Shown here piece after piece: positions 10,735 to 20,535 of a DNA stretch of 64,000 nt. This DNA comes from Limnephilus marmoratus (Eukaryota > Arthropoda > Insecta > Trichoptera > Limnephilidae). The translations under genes were made by a program, and so were the position numbers. Numbering within the stretch: position 1 is the stretch's first letter; each line of letters opens with the position of its first letter. The DNA lies in contig OU862916.1 of NCBI GenBank assembly GCA_917880885.1, positions 46,164,831 to 46,228,830 on the forward strand, written 5' to 3'. The notes beneath the pieces are model-generated. The model did not search any database, was not told where the DNA came from, and saw nothing but the letters and a program-made list of their open reading frames with translations.

Positions 10735-11456
10735 TTAAGAGGGCATTACCAGAGAAAGCCGGAAATACGTCATTTTCAAAAAAGTTTTTAGACGTATTGA
10801 CTCTTTTCCACAAAAAATTATAAATGGATTTCGAAAGATTGTTCTTTTATCTAGCATTCATATGTAATAAATTTTTAGAATTTTTTTTTAATTTTTAGTA
10901 TAATAAGGTTATTCCATAGGTCGTTGGCAGATTTGTTAAATTTTCAAAAAAGTTTTTGTATTATACCACACCCATTTCAAATAATGTAATCATGCAGTAA
11001 AATAAATCAATACATTATCTAGCAGAGTTATGTATTAGAATTTTAATTTTAGTTTCAATAAAATCATTAAAAAATATGTACGTACATGTGTTTCTTGACG
11101 AAAATTGGTCCATTTGTGTATTTATTTGCGCACTTACAAACTAATATATTTCAGATTTTTTTAACATTCTTATTAAATTTAGACATTATTGAAAAATGAT
11201 AAATACTTATAATCAAAAAATAACTACAAAAAGTACACTATTTTAATAGTTTTATCATCACGCCTTTCAGCATTTTTGGATGAAGGTATAAATTAAAGCT
11301 AATTTGGATTGAAATAAATTCGATATTGAGTTATAATTTAAAAAAGCTGGTACGGAGAATAATTAATCTTTCTCATTGTAACCGCCCTGCACAATCGGAA
11401 GAACAACTTTCGACGAAATGTGGATTTTCGTCCGCTGGCTGGTTAAACGCTCTTAA
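10735..11456 (-). mobile_element. 714-bp MITE with TTAA target duplication, copy B
   Basis: TTAA at 10735-10738 and 11453-11456 encloses 10739-11452, exactly the length of copy A and its reverse complement with few differences. Termini are GAGGGCATTACCAG and (minus strand) GAGCGTTTAACCAG. Equal length and complete termini argue for recent movement of this family. Confidence 0.8.
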
Positions 11457-11958
11457 CTCTAAATACCCATTTGTGAATCTATAAAAATAACGGACCGCCC
11501 GTTTCTGCATTCCGATTGAAAGAAGGCTATAAAAGGCGAAGACGCATGTTCTATAGAATCTATAGCATCTTCCATTCTAACCGTCATTCCAGTTAGTACT
11601 TACTTATATTATAAATTACGTCAATTCATCAAATCAAAATTTTACAAGCTATTTGCATTATGGCGACTCAGTATGTGGCGAATTGACTGTTTTTGTAGTG
11701 ATATCATTATTTTTTATACACTGGCTACACCAAAATTTCGGGAAGCTTTGATAAAGTTACTAGCAGCGCCATTACGGTTTCCGTATTACATATCGATCAC
11801 ACATCATGTCATCTGTCAATCTAAATCCTTCTGATAAATTGTCTTGGTTGGATATTAATTTGTAGATAAGTTAAAGTTATAAATAAATACAATCGTAAAT
11901 CGCCAAGCGTTATTATTTCTTGTATTTCTTGGGCACTGACTATGTAACAATTTCTAGT
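11457..11958 (+). promoter_or_regulatory. Non-coding stretch with a TATA-box candidate
   Basis: CTATAAAAGG at about 11528-11537 is a strong TATA match, with a possible initiator TCATTCCAGT about 55 bp downstream, further than usual. It could be the promoter of a decayed element. No coding sequence follows. Low confidence. Confidence 0.2.
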
Positions 11959-12455
11959 CATTTTTGTTTTGAAAAGTTTTATTTTTCGATGTACATTTGT
12001 TACTTTAATTTTTTTTTTTGCGACCGGTTTCGACACGTCCGTATTCAGAGTTTGCTAACCATCTCATAGAGACAGGTCATAGCTTCAAAAAAGAAAAAAT
12101 TAAGTGTAAACATTGCAATGTAAATTCATATTTTAATTTGTGCGCGTCAGAAACTTTAGAAATCAACAAAAAAATTAAATCTAAAATTAATTTAGTTAAT
12201 AAAATAATAGCACCATGTAAATCACCTCTGCTTACGATGTTTCCATGTAATTTTGACTCCTCCCACCGTCTTCCCCCTCCACCAAATTCCCCCCTCCCAC
12301 TACCCCCGCCTAATTAATTGTGTACTTGTATAGAATTTTTAAGTAAGTTTTAAGTTTGCTCGTTAATGATACGGGCGTGTCGAAACCGGTGGCAAAAAAA
12401 TTAAAAATAAAGTACAAATGTACATCGAAAAATAAAACTTTTCAAAACAAAAACG
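11959..12455 (+). mobile_element. Penelope-like element fragment with inverted terminal copies
   Basis: Arms 11959-12044 (minus) and 12369-12455 (plus) are inverted copies of one terminal sequence: GTGTCGAAACCGGT, AAATGTACATCGAAAAATAA, CTTTTCAAAACAAAAA. Between them lies a frame resembling the end of a Penelope endonuclease. Inverted and direct LTR-like ends are a known feature of Penelope elements. Reverse transcriptase is absent. Confidence 0.5.
12025..12310 (+). pseudogene. C-terminal part of a Penelope-type GIY-YIG endonuclease (fragment)
   Basis: The frame from about 12025 reads a SEFANHLIETGHSF block followed by LCASETLEINKK and SPLLTMF. In Penelope-like elements the end of the GIY-YIG domain has the pattern S-x-FA-x-HL...GHSF, followed by ..ExLEI... 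and a PLL run, so the order fits. The catalytic GIY and YIG residues and the whole reverse transcriptase are missing upstream, and the Pro-rich end is not diagnostic. Recognised from the general pattern only; a chance match is possible. Confidence 0.45.
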
Positions 12456-13119
12456 TTATTATTTCTACTACATTTATAGCATTGTATATCCAGGTAAGTT
12501 ATTCCATTTTCGCAGCTAGAGTATCAAAGTAAATAAGTACTTCAAAATAAAACAATACAGAAAAATATAAAGATAATGACAAAAAAGGTTGCAACAAAAA
12601 GACAAAACAAAATACGTAGATAAAAATTTGAGCAGAAACTACGAATCCTACTAATTCTTGTACTGTACTATTAAAGTAACTGCCTGTACAATGTTTTCCC
12701 GGTGTATTCTACAGACCGACCTTTCCCCGGAAAAAAGAAATGTTTTATTATCTGAAACATCGTAAAAGAGAAATGAATTCTACTGAACACCCTCCTTCCA
12801 GTGGCTTCGATACGTCGATTTCTGATAATATAACTGAGAATCGTATTTATATTATTGTATGCCAAGAAATAATATTCTGAAGGATTTTTATGATACTCAC
12901 CGGGTGGGTTAAAAAGGCTTTCATTCGAGTAATAAATACAATATCAACGTAATATGCTGAATATATCTCATACACAAACGACAAATTGTTATGATTACAA
13001 AGAGATGTTATTTTTATGGCGGTATTTAAAAAAAAAAAAAAAAAACTTTGACTGCGACATCGGGTGACTAATGATTTATGGTCTTGGCGCGTTTCTTTAT
13101 ATTTTATTGGAATAACCTG
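12456..13119. other. AT-rich stretch, nothing recognised
   Basis: No gene or shared repeat seen. Confidence 0.35.
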
Positions 13120-13466
13120 AACAAAATCCCGCCTCTCAATTTGGGAGGCGGGAATGGGTACCGCCGCCCCGGGAACCTTTATTGGATAACCAACACCTCT
13201 GCCATAGGTCACCCCAAGTGGTTCGCTACGTTTGGTGATTTAGCAGGGGTGCCCGGGTTCATGGGGTGAGGTTTGTCTAGGTCTTGGAGGCGGATGACCA
13301 GGACACACTGAACCCCAAATTCCTACCCACCCCTTAAACCCTTTTGCTTTCCAGAACTCTCCTCTCCTTCCTTTTCTTAAAAAAACCCTCCACACAACAT
13401 CCCCAGAGATAGGCCCGGAGGGAAATTATTTTCCTCAGGGCCTCCTGTGTGGAGCTCATGTAAAAA
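13120..13466 (+). mobile_element. SINE2, near-complete copy (plus strand)
   Basis: 5' end CCCGCCTCTCAATTTGGGAG (itself a small hairpin), then GGTACCGCCGCCCCGGGAAC, TTATTGGATAACCAACACCT, CTGCCATAGGTCA, GTTCGCTACGTTTGGTGA and GGACACACTGAACCCC. The 3' hairpin follows: CCACACAACATCCCCAGAG, GGCCCGGAGGGAAATTATTT, CCTCAGGGCCTCCTGTGTGG, then AGCTCATGT and poly(A). The poly(A) tail fixes the orientation and suggests LINE-driven retroposition. No tRNA cloverleaf is evident, so the promoter origin is unknown. Confidence 0.7.
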
Positions 13467-14351
13467 AAAAAAAATTACCTTAAATTTACATAAACTTTGA
13501 ACTGATGTCTATGTATTTACAACCCTCAAGGAGGGCAAAGTGATTCCGGGTATTGAAAATATGCATTTAAAAATTGGGAGAAAACACAATTCAGAATTTT
13601 TCATAATATTCATGATGTTGAGTCATTAAAGTAAGGGAATCTATCGATGAATTGGCGTAGCGCAAATAAGTTTAACGCTTTTGACGTAAATTTCTCGATC
13701 TTTTCAGTTTTTCCGTAATAGAAATTTGGCCAAATTATAAGCAAGCAATTCTGAGGCCGAATTTTGTAAATACGCAATGAAAATGGTGTATTTGTTGGAT
13801 TTAGCTTATATCCCCAGCGCTGTATAGCCAAATTTTATGTTTATTACAAAATTTGAAATTTGTAACCCTGCGTATATGTTATTTAAACAGGAGAAACGAA
13901 AATATTCCCGTAATCTCGCCAAAATTTCTCTCATTAACGCTTGAAAAAACAAATCCCGTCTGCGAACGAGTTATTTAGAAATTTTGTTGAAATATAAAAT
14001 CCTTTCTGTCGTCATTAAAAAATTGTGAAGCACGGTTTTTTGTAGAAGGGTTTTTAAATGAAGTATTACATTAATCCCATTTGGTTGAAATAAAAATTGA
14101 AAAGATGAGTTTTACTCTTCCACAGAAATGAATTTTTTATTTATTTTGAAGACTACCATCAACAGAATTTCTATGGACTTTTTACAGTAATACTTTAAAG
14201 CTTTGCCTTTGGTCATTCAAATCTCCATCTATATTTGTGCTACTTCAGTGGCCTCTTCTGGTTCCAGGACAGTTGATCCCCCGACATTTGTCCCCAAGCA
14301 TACTTATATACAGTAAGTAGTCGAATACGTTTTTAGATTTTCACGTCCAAC
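13467..14351. other. Non-coding stretch
   Basis: No gene recognised. At 14269-14305 two words (GGACAGTTGATCCCC, CGACATTTGTCCCC) resemble units of the CGACAGTT-type minisatellites elsewhere in the window. Confidence 0.35.
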
Positions 14352-14475
14352 GTATTTTCGTTATTTGTTTTGTGGTGTTATGCCGTGTTGCGCTACCTCC
14401 TTCTTTAGCCAACGTTTCGGACAGCGTTGCAGTGTCGATCATCAGGGCAGATCCGGCAGATCCGGTAGATGTAAT
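14352..14475 (-). repeat. Terminal repeat with hammerhead-like core (copy 1)
   Basis: The minus strand reads CTGATGA, a helix whose arms include GACA/TGTC, then GAAACG, followed by TTGGCTAAAGAAGGAGGTAG and CGCAACACGGCATAACACC. The same sequence recurs at 56762-56890 and 63236-63455. CTGANGA-helix-GAAA is the conserved core of hammerhead ribozymes, which occur in Penelope-like LTRs. Helices I and III are not convincingly present. Confidence 0.45.
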
Positions 14476-14616
14476 TTTCATTGGTGAAATGTGTGCTTAT
14501 TTACCTGGAAGCGATACCGTGTTGCCACCTCCACTACACTACGGGCCGGCATTACAGTATACTTCAAAAATGGTTGTAGATTTCACATGCCTCCGTAATC
14601 CGGCGTGCTACAATAA

Positions 14617-14935
14617 GAACTGGTTCCAAAAGAACTGTTCCTGTCGTTCAGTGATCGCAAGTCACCGGTACAAAGTAACCGAAATAGGCAATGGCGTAGG
14701 AACCGGTTCCAAAATAGCCTGTTCCTCGAATCCACTCTCATTTAGTGACCGCTAGTCACCGGCACAAAATAACCCAGACAGGCAGTGGCATCATAGCCGC
14801 GGAGGGGAACTGCAAGTTCACTAAATCGTGGTATTTATACTTGCCTGGGACACGTCCCTATTCGAGTTGCCGATGGAATTGGCGACTAAGTTCCCCTCCG
14901 CGGATATGATGCCACTGCCTGTCTCGGTTATTAAA
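14617..14935. repeat. Direct and inverted repeats
   Basis: Two diverged copies of a block of about 85 bp (GGTTCCAAAA...TCACCGG...CAAA) lie at 14617-14696 and 14699-14789. A 42-bp inverted repeat pairs 14770-14811 with 14889-14930 (two mismatches; arms contain CCGCGGAGGGGAACT). Function unknown. Confidence 0.65.
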
Positions 14936-14989
14936 TTACAAAAAACGGTTTACCAACTTACACAAAACATAAGTAAGTGTCCCCGAAGA

Positions 14990-15105
14990 GTGTACCGAAA
15001 GGATATACCGCCGAATAAAAAAATAAAAGGGTATACCGCCGAAAGGATATACCGCCGAATAAGAAAAAACTACTTCTACTGTATACCAGCGTATAAGTAC
15101 AAAAA
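14990..15105. repeat. Short minisatellite, unit about GGATATACCGCCGAATAA
   Basis: Three to four imperfect units with core GGATATACCGCCGA between 14998 and 15065, ending in related words (TGTATACCAGCG). Confidence 0.6.
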
Positions 15106-15239
15106 ATAGACACCGTAAATAAATTCATTTGCCATCCATACCAACTTATTGGTAAAGGCATTTTTTAAATCGATTTTAGGTTTGAAAGTGGTAAATAATG
15201 CATAATATTGAAATTTTATAATAAATAGATCATTCAAAT

Positions 15240-15625
15240 TCGGGGAACTGTCGGTTAACTACAACATCCCCAAGTTGGTCATATAATTTGAGAGGGGGAT
15301 ATTGGTACTCCGGGAATCCTTTATTGTAGTTATTAATAATTACGTTAATTCGTTACGTTTGATTACTTAGCAGGGGTTCCCGGGTTTATGGGCTGAGCAT
15401 AGTCGAGGTCACCAGTTGCATAGCGCGCCAGATTGGGAGAAGTCGGATGACGTTTTAACCCAACGCCTGGCATCGCAGTGGGAGGGATGGTTTCACACGT
15501 CCATCACTCCTGGACACACTGACCCCTAGTTTCCTACCCACCCCTCACACCTTTTTCCTCAGCACAGCATCCGCAAAGATAACACAGGTCCTGATGGAAA
15601 TTATTTTACTCCGGGCCTCTTATTT
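15240..15625 (+). mobile_element. SINE2 copy (plus strand)
   Basis: Diverged near-full copy. Matches include CGTTACGTTTGATTACTTAG, GGGTTCCCGGGTTTATGG, TGGGAGGGATGGTTTCACAC, CATCACTCCTGGACACACTG and the hairpin half AACACAGGTCCTGATGGAAA, TTATTTTACTCCGGGCCTC. The last bases and the poly(A) tail are missing. Confidence 0.6.
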
Positions 15626-16104
15626 ATTTATTGATTTATTAAAAGAACTTTGTACATTATATAGATTTTTGTGTTATTTCATCCGCCATGCTACGAATGT
15701 CCCTGTGTTATGGCGGGTGAAGTTTACAGATTGGAAAATTCATAAAACGGTTGATAAATTTAATTATAAGTTATTAAAGTATACAAATTAAATTAAATTG
15801 CAAATGTTATATATATGGTTTCCAAATGCATTAATATTTATATGCTATAAGCTTATGTAGAGTAATTTAAAAAAAAATAATGCGGTCAATCATAATCAAT
15901 GAGAATAATAAAATCAGTCATTTTAAATTCATGTAGGATTACAAAAGATTTTTTAAATATTTATATTGAGGGATCAGCAGGATTTACATTCCACCGAGCC
16001 GAACCCTCTGATATGAAAATATCTGGAGTCAGTGAATTATTTTCCCATTTGGTCTCTTTGACATGTTGTTCTTGTATTATTTTGTATTTATTATACTTAT
16101 ATAG
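15626..16104. other. AT-rich stretch, nothing recognised
   Basis: No gene recognised. The open frame that begins at 15899 only becomes recognisable (LINE) from about 16105. Confidence 0.35.
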
Positions 16105-16655
16105 TGCCGATGTATCTCACAGAGTAAATGTTGCGTGGCAGAAGTGGCGATCACTCACTGGAGTACTGTGCGATTCAAGCATGCCCATTCGCACAAAAGG
16201 CAAAATATACAAAACTGCAGTGAGACCAGCAATGCTGTATGGGGCTGAGTGTTGGACAGTGAAGGAAAACCACGTCCAAAAATTGCACGTTGCAGAAATG
16301 AAAATGCTTAGATGGTCAGGTGGGGTTACGAAACTGGACAAAATACGAAACGAACATATAAGAGGTAGTTTCAAGGTAGCCCCCCTTCCTGAAAAACTAA
16401 CAGAAAGTCGCTTACGGTGGTATGGTCATGTAATGAGAAGAGACAAAGAACACGTGCGCCATAAAGCGCTAGCTATACCTGAAATAAAAAGAGGAAGAGG
16501 ACGCCCCCCTCTGACATGGTGGACTAGCATTGCAAAAATAGCTCAAAATTTCCCCAATCCAACAACCCAAGACCAGTCGTCTTGGCGCAGATTGATTAGG
16601 AGAGCCGACCCCACTTAAAGTGGGAAGTGGCAAAGAAAAAGAAGAAGATATAGTG
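16105..16655 (+). pseudogene. 3' end of an RTE-like LINE (reverse transcriptase C-terminus)
   Basis: One open frame ends at 16618 and encodes about 170 residues typical of the region after the reverse transcriptase core of RTE-type and related LINEs: a YKTAVRPAMLYGAECW block, EMKMLRWSGGVTKLD, RNEHIRGSFKV, SRLRWYGHVMRR, and a basic GRGRPPLTWW block. The catalytic reverse transcriptase and endonuclease are absent, so the copy is 5' truncated at about 16105, as LINE insertions commonly are. An A/G-rich tail (AAAGAAAAAGAAGAAGATA) follows the stop. The frame is intact, so the insertion is not very old. Confidence 0.75.
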
Positions 16656-16829
16656 CAAGTGCATAACGTGGGTTGACTAGGTGATAAATTTTGGAAAAGT
16701 GCGTGAAAGGGTTAAATTATTCCTGCGGGAACGATTTAACCCGGACATAAAATCTGAAGCGTTAAAAAAAATATACGAAACATTTTTCTAAAGTTATTTT
16801 CATTGAAATGAATATTATTGCATCATCAT

Positions 16830-17150
16830 TTTTTTTATTTATTTATTTAACGCCCAAAGGGCTTTTACATTTTGGTAGTACAAATAATTCATGACAGATT
16901 ATTTTTAAACATACACAGAAATAATAAAAAATAAAATTTCATAAAAAAAGCACACAAGTCATAACAATACGAAAATTCAGCGATTCATAGGTTTTCAGAA
17001 AAACAGATGTTTAGGAATAGTTTTGGAATAAGTTTTTTACAAGATTAACAAAATTCGCCAAGTTTATGTTAAATATGTCAATATCACCTAAGTACTGATT
17101 TCCCATAGTGTGAAATCATTGTATCGGAGAGTGGGCAATGCAGTTCCGCT
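16830..17150 (-). repeat. Probable LINE 3' UTR (Jockey-like)
   Basis: The minus strand ends AAAGCCCTTTGGGCG followed by TTAAATAAATAAATAAA, like the AGGGCGTAAATAAATAA end of the Jockey-like copy at 48860-48890. No coding sequence remains. Confidence 0.4.
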
Positions 17151-17574
17151 TATGAATGCTACAGTAGAATAGTGTATTTTGTCATGTCGTTACTGTCGGT
17201 ATTCTTAAGTGAATCATATACTATATTTTAGCAAAATAGATAGATAAACGTTGGATAGTCATAAAATTCCCTTTTTGATGCTGTGATGACGCTTTATCAT
17301 CAGAGAATAATATAAACAGTATACATAAATGTGTTTTTCAAAGGAATTCAAGAAAAAACCTTATATTTTCGTCGGGAGCTGTATGGCGTACGGGCGATAT
17401 TATTATTTAATTCTTTAACAATATAATTTATTACAGATATTAACGATTAACGTTGGACAAGGGTTAGCAAAATAACATAAATTTTTCCCTTGTGATGAAC
17501 ATCCCTAATCAGCAATAATTATTATAGGCCGCGTTCACATTACATCCAGGTCACCATTGTTAGCCATGGGGTAG

Positions 17575-17976
17575 GGCCGGGTCGCGTATTTACAAAACCT
17601 ATACCGATTCAGTCGCGGTAACGACAATTTACATTTTAAATATACCTCTATATTGGTTATTTTTTATCACATTGCAAAAACAAAAATTGTTCTAAAATCT
17701 AGATAAAATAATCTTTCTGATGTGTATATTAGAAATTAATAATTTTATTTATAAGTATTTAAATTTTAATATTATTCCCATATATTGTAAATACACCTCT
17801 ATATTGATAATTTTTAATCACTTTGCAAAAACAAAAATTGTTTTAAAATCTAGATAAAATAATCTTTCTAATGTATATATAGAAATTAAAAATTTTATTT
17901 CTAAATATTTTAATTTTGATATTGAAAATTTAAAGCGACTGAAACGCGGTAGGGATTGTAAATACGCGGCCGGGTC
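17575..17976. mobile_element. 384-bp MITE with 9-bp target duplication
   Basis: GGCCGGGTC occurs directly at 17575-17583 and 17968-17976. The element 17584-17967 has about 33-bp TIRs beginning GCGTATTTACAA and ending (inward) TTCAGTCGC. The interior is two tandem diverged copies of about 150 bp (from 17637 and 17788; AATCTAGATAAAATAATCTT shared). A 9-bp duplication fits Mutator-like or Merlin-like transposons. Non-coding. Confidence 0.75.
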
Positions 17977-18978
17977 TGAGGCAGGGCTCTCCAGGTTTAG
18001 TGTGGGGCCAAATAAAATAGAAAGAAAAATATATGTGGAGCTCATGTAAAAAAAATATGAATTGGAATACTTGAAAGTTTGAATAGAACTCTGCTTTTAT
18101 GTTTTTCATTCATTTCATCATGTCGTTATATGTTTTTTCGATTCTATTTCTTCCTTTACTTAAAATTTACTAGATGGGACGTGTGGGTGTACTATCCTTC
18201 CCATTAGCTAGAATAAAACATTTTTAATATTATCCATTATGGTATTAATTCTTCGAGACAATTCTTGTAAAACTTATATATTATAAGTTATATACAAACA
18301 TTACAAAACCTCATTACAAATTTCTTAATTCATAAATACACCATTGCACACAGAAGTAACATTAAAATAAAATGTAATATTATTCAGTTGTTCTATATAA
18401 TGTAACGTAATATAAGATTTTATTTAAATATAATATTGACTAATTATTTCTTTATTATTTCTAATAATTTTCAAATTATTCCCTTTGGGATACATCCATC
18501 GCATCGACACGGTGCCTCTTTATGGTTCTGACGTATATGACACCTCTTCTGTTGCTACTTCAACAGCCTTCGTTTATAATACGCTCAGTTTCTTCAATCA
18601 TATCCTCTGGAGTTGCTTTCCCTTCCCAGTTTTAAATTCAACGTGTTATAATTCTAAGTGCGTTTAAATTTTGTTCGAGTTTTAAAATAATATTTTGAGA
18701 ATGGGTAGATGGTGTTAATACGTGAGCAGTCAAAGAGAGAATATTCGGGAAGCTTTTAAGTGTGTGTGTCTTTGTATTCGACGTAAAAACATGCAAACTT
18801 TAGGCAGAACTGCTCCCAATGTGCAAGTAAGAGAAGGCACATCATTTCCGTTTCATCCGAATTTCAAATTACTAACGGGGCTAAAGAAAGTTTCGAAAAG
18901 AAAGAAAAAATTTCTTGGGTTACGAATAACCCGACAATAATTTGAAAATTTTCTACTAACATCATAGAAAGAGGAAAA
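17977..18978. other. Non-coding stretch with a SINE2 tail
   Basis: At 18032-18056 a SINE2 3' end (GTGGAGCTCATGTAAAAAAA) is present alone. No gene recognised in the rest. Confidence 0.35.
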
Positions 18979-19104
18979 CGTTTTTTTTTTTTCTTTTACA
19001 GTGAATACCGCACAAAAATCTCAACTGCTCCCGTAATTTTTTATACAAATTTCATGACGCCAGAGCTCACCAACTTACCAATATTTCATCGTAATTGGTT
19101 GAAT
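18979..19104 (-). repeat. SINE1 3' fragment plus RepX fragment
   Basis: 18979-19035 matches the SINE1 3' end (TACAGTGAATACCGCAC, then CTCAACTGCTCCCG). 19036-19104 read on the minus strand matches the RepX sequence that follows SINE1 at 30820-30905 (ATTACGATGAAATATTGGTA, GAGCTCTGGCGTCATGAAAT). Confidence 0.6.
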
Positions 19105-19523
19105 GTTTTTTTTATGTGAATACCTCACAAGAGTCCCAGCTACTCCCGTATGGAGCCAGTGAGACTATGGCATCCCCAATTGGGGTATGTTGTGAGGCTG
19201 AAGGTAGTGGGGAGGGGAAGGAGGTGGGGAGGAGGAAGGTTGGGAAGTACCTGGCTATTCAGATCTGGTCACCAAACACGGCTAAAGCCATTTTCAAGCA
19301 ACGTTTCAATTCTGAATGGTGGTCTTACACCAGGGCGATACTAATGGTATCTTCCACTCTGGAACATGCCGCAAATATACTATATATTATTTTAAATGAA
19401 TTAATTGTGAAATAACACAAATTAATCAAATAAAATTTATTTGCGCATGCCGGGTTCGAACCCGCGACCTCCGGATTGTGAGTCAGGAGTCAGGAGTCTT
19501 ATCCACTGGACTACGGAGGTCGT
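19105..19523 (-). mobile_element. SINE1 copy (minus strand)
   Basis: Full-length: tRNA-like head at 19450-19523 (box A TAGTCCAGTGG, box B GGGTTCGAACCCG), body, and poly(T) on the plus strand at 19105-19113. The head has a small duplication (GAGTCAG twice). The plus-strand open frames here are antisense SINE sequence. Confidence 0.8.
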
Positions 19524-19581
19524 CATAGGTTTGTGTCCTTGAAAACTTAGCCAGCCGAGGAATTGAACACACGATACCTAG

Positions 19582-20529
19582 TAGTCCAGTAAAGGAAGGA
19601 GTTGTAGAGTGCGTGAGCAGGAACCTAAGCGATTCTTTCAGGACTTGTTTAGAGTGCTTAGGGTGTGAACATACTAAAAGTCCTGACGTCTAGGTGGGGA
19701 GCTGGGGGGGGGAGGGGGGGGGGGGAAGTTCCCGATTTTCGGGTTTCCGTTTATATCTCAAAAATATTGCGTCGCAGAGGAAAACTTTTTTAGAATAAGT
19801 AAAAGCTCATAAAATTATCTACAACTTTTATTCTATACGTAATTTTGGAAATCCAAGCCATTTTTGAGTTTTACGCTTCACAAATGTCAATATTTTCGAA
19901 AAAAATCATTTTACCTCACATTTTTCATCAAACATTCCTTCATATCGTCTAAAATATTCATCCAAGAAAGAAATTTATTTGAAAAAAGTTGTAAATAAAT
20001 TGATTACCTTTTAGAATATGTATACATATGTAAATAAATCTCCAACCAGTAAATATTTACAGCAATTTTAAGTTTTTTCGCAAAATGTCGTAATTTTCAG
20101 AAAAAGCTGTTTTTTCTTACCAAATTATTAAGACGGGTTTTTTCTTCATGGGAAATTGTTGAAAGAAAGCAGGTAAGTTGTTCTCGAACAGATGATTAGT
20201 GGAATTCATTTTATAATCATTATTATTGTGATGGGTTAGGATTAGGTTAGTCGTCGGAGATGCTACAATAACGTGCTACGATGCTGTTCGAGTTGGTGAA
20301 AAGGCAATGAATGCGATAGTGGGTTTGACATTCTCAGACATCAAGTTGTCCCGCAAAGATCGGGCATTCCCAATGTATTCTGTCAGCTCGTCGATAAAAA
20401 TTCACGATGAAAAGGTTGCAGTTGACCCAACATTGCTGTTTCAGCGGAAGTGTATAAGCAAACGATCAGATGAGGATTTGATGAAATTATTTGAGTATGA
20501 GTTGGCCCCATTTCCCTTGGCACTGTTCT
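19582..20529 (+). repeat. Left long inverted repeat
   Basis: Pairs with 23131-24078. Includes GAGCAGGAACCTAAGCGATT, a G-rich run (about 19707-19725) and, from 20250, the first codons of the gene in plus orientation. The match stops abruptly at 20529 (GGCACTGTTC). Confidence 0.85.
20250..20529 (+). pseudogene. Truncated inverted copy of the nuclease-like gene's 5' part
   Basis: Encodes about 93 residues in frame, from VVGDATITCYDAVRVG through KIHDEKVAVDPTLLFQR to FEYELAPFPLALF. It keeps the reading frame where the main copy has lost one base (about 23320). Upstream, TTAGGTTAG precedes the first recognisable codon and could be a 3' splice site, so an upstream exon is possible. Confidence 0.55.
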
Positions 20530-20535
20530 CAATAA

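Noticed and set aside
14372..14755. 127-codon frame as a gene
   Set aside because: Starts inside the hammerhead-like repeat and runs through duplicated non-coding blocks; no domain.
15899..16104. N-terminal extension of the LINE frame as host protein
   Set aside because: The first roughly 70 codons are AT-rich chance sequence upstream of the truncation point.
19095..19415. Recurring small proteins of the MNTAQESQLLPSGASET type in several places
   Set aside because: They are antisense or sense readings of SINE1 copies (9464, 19105, 27131, 49108) and not a protein family.
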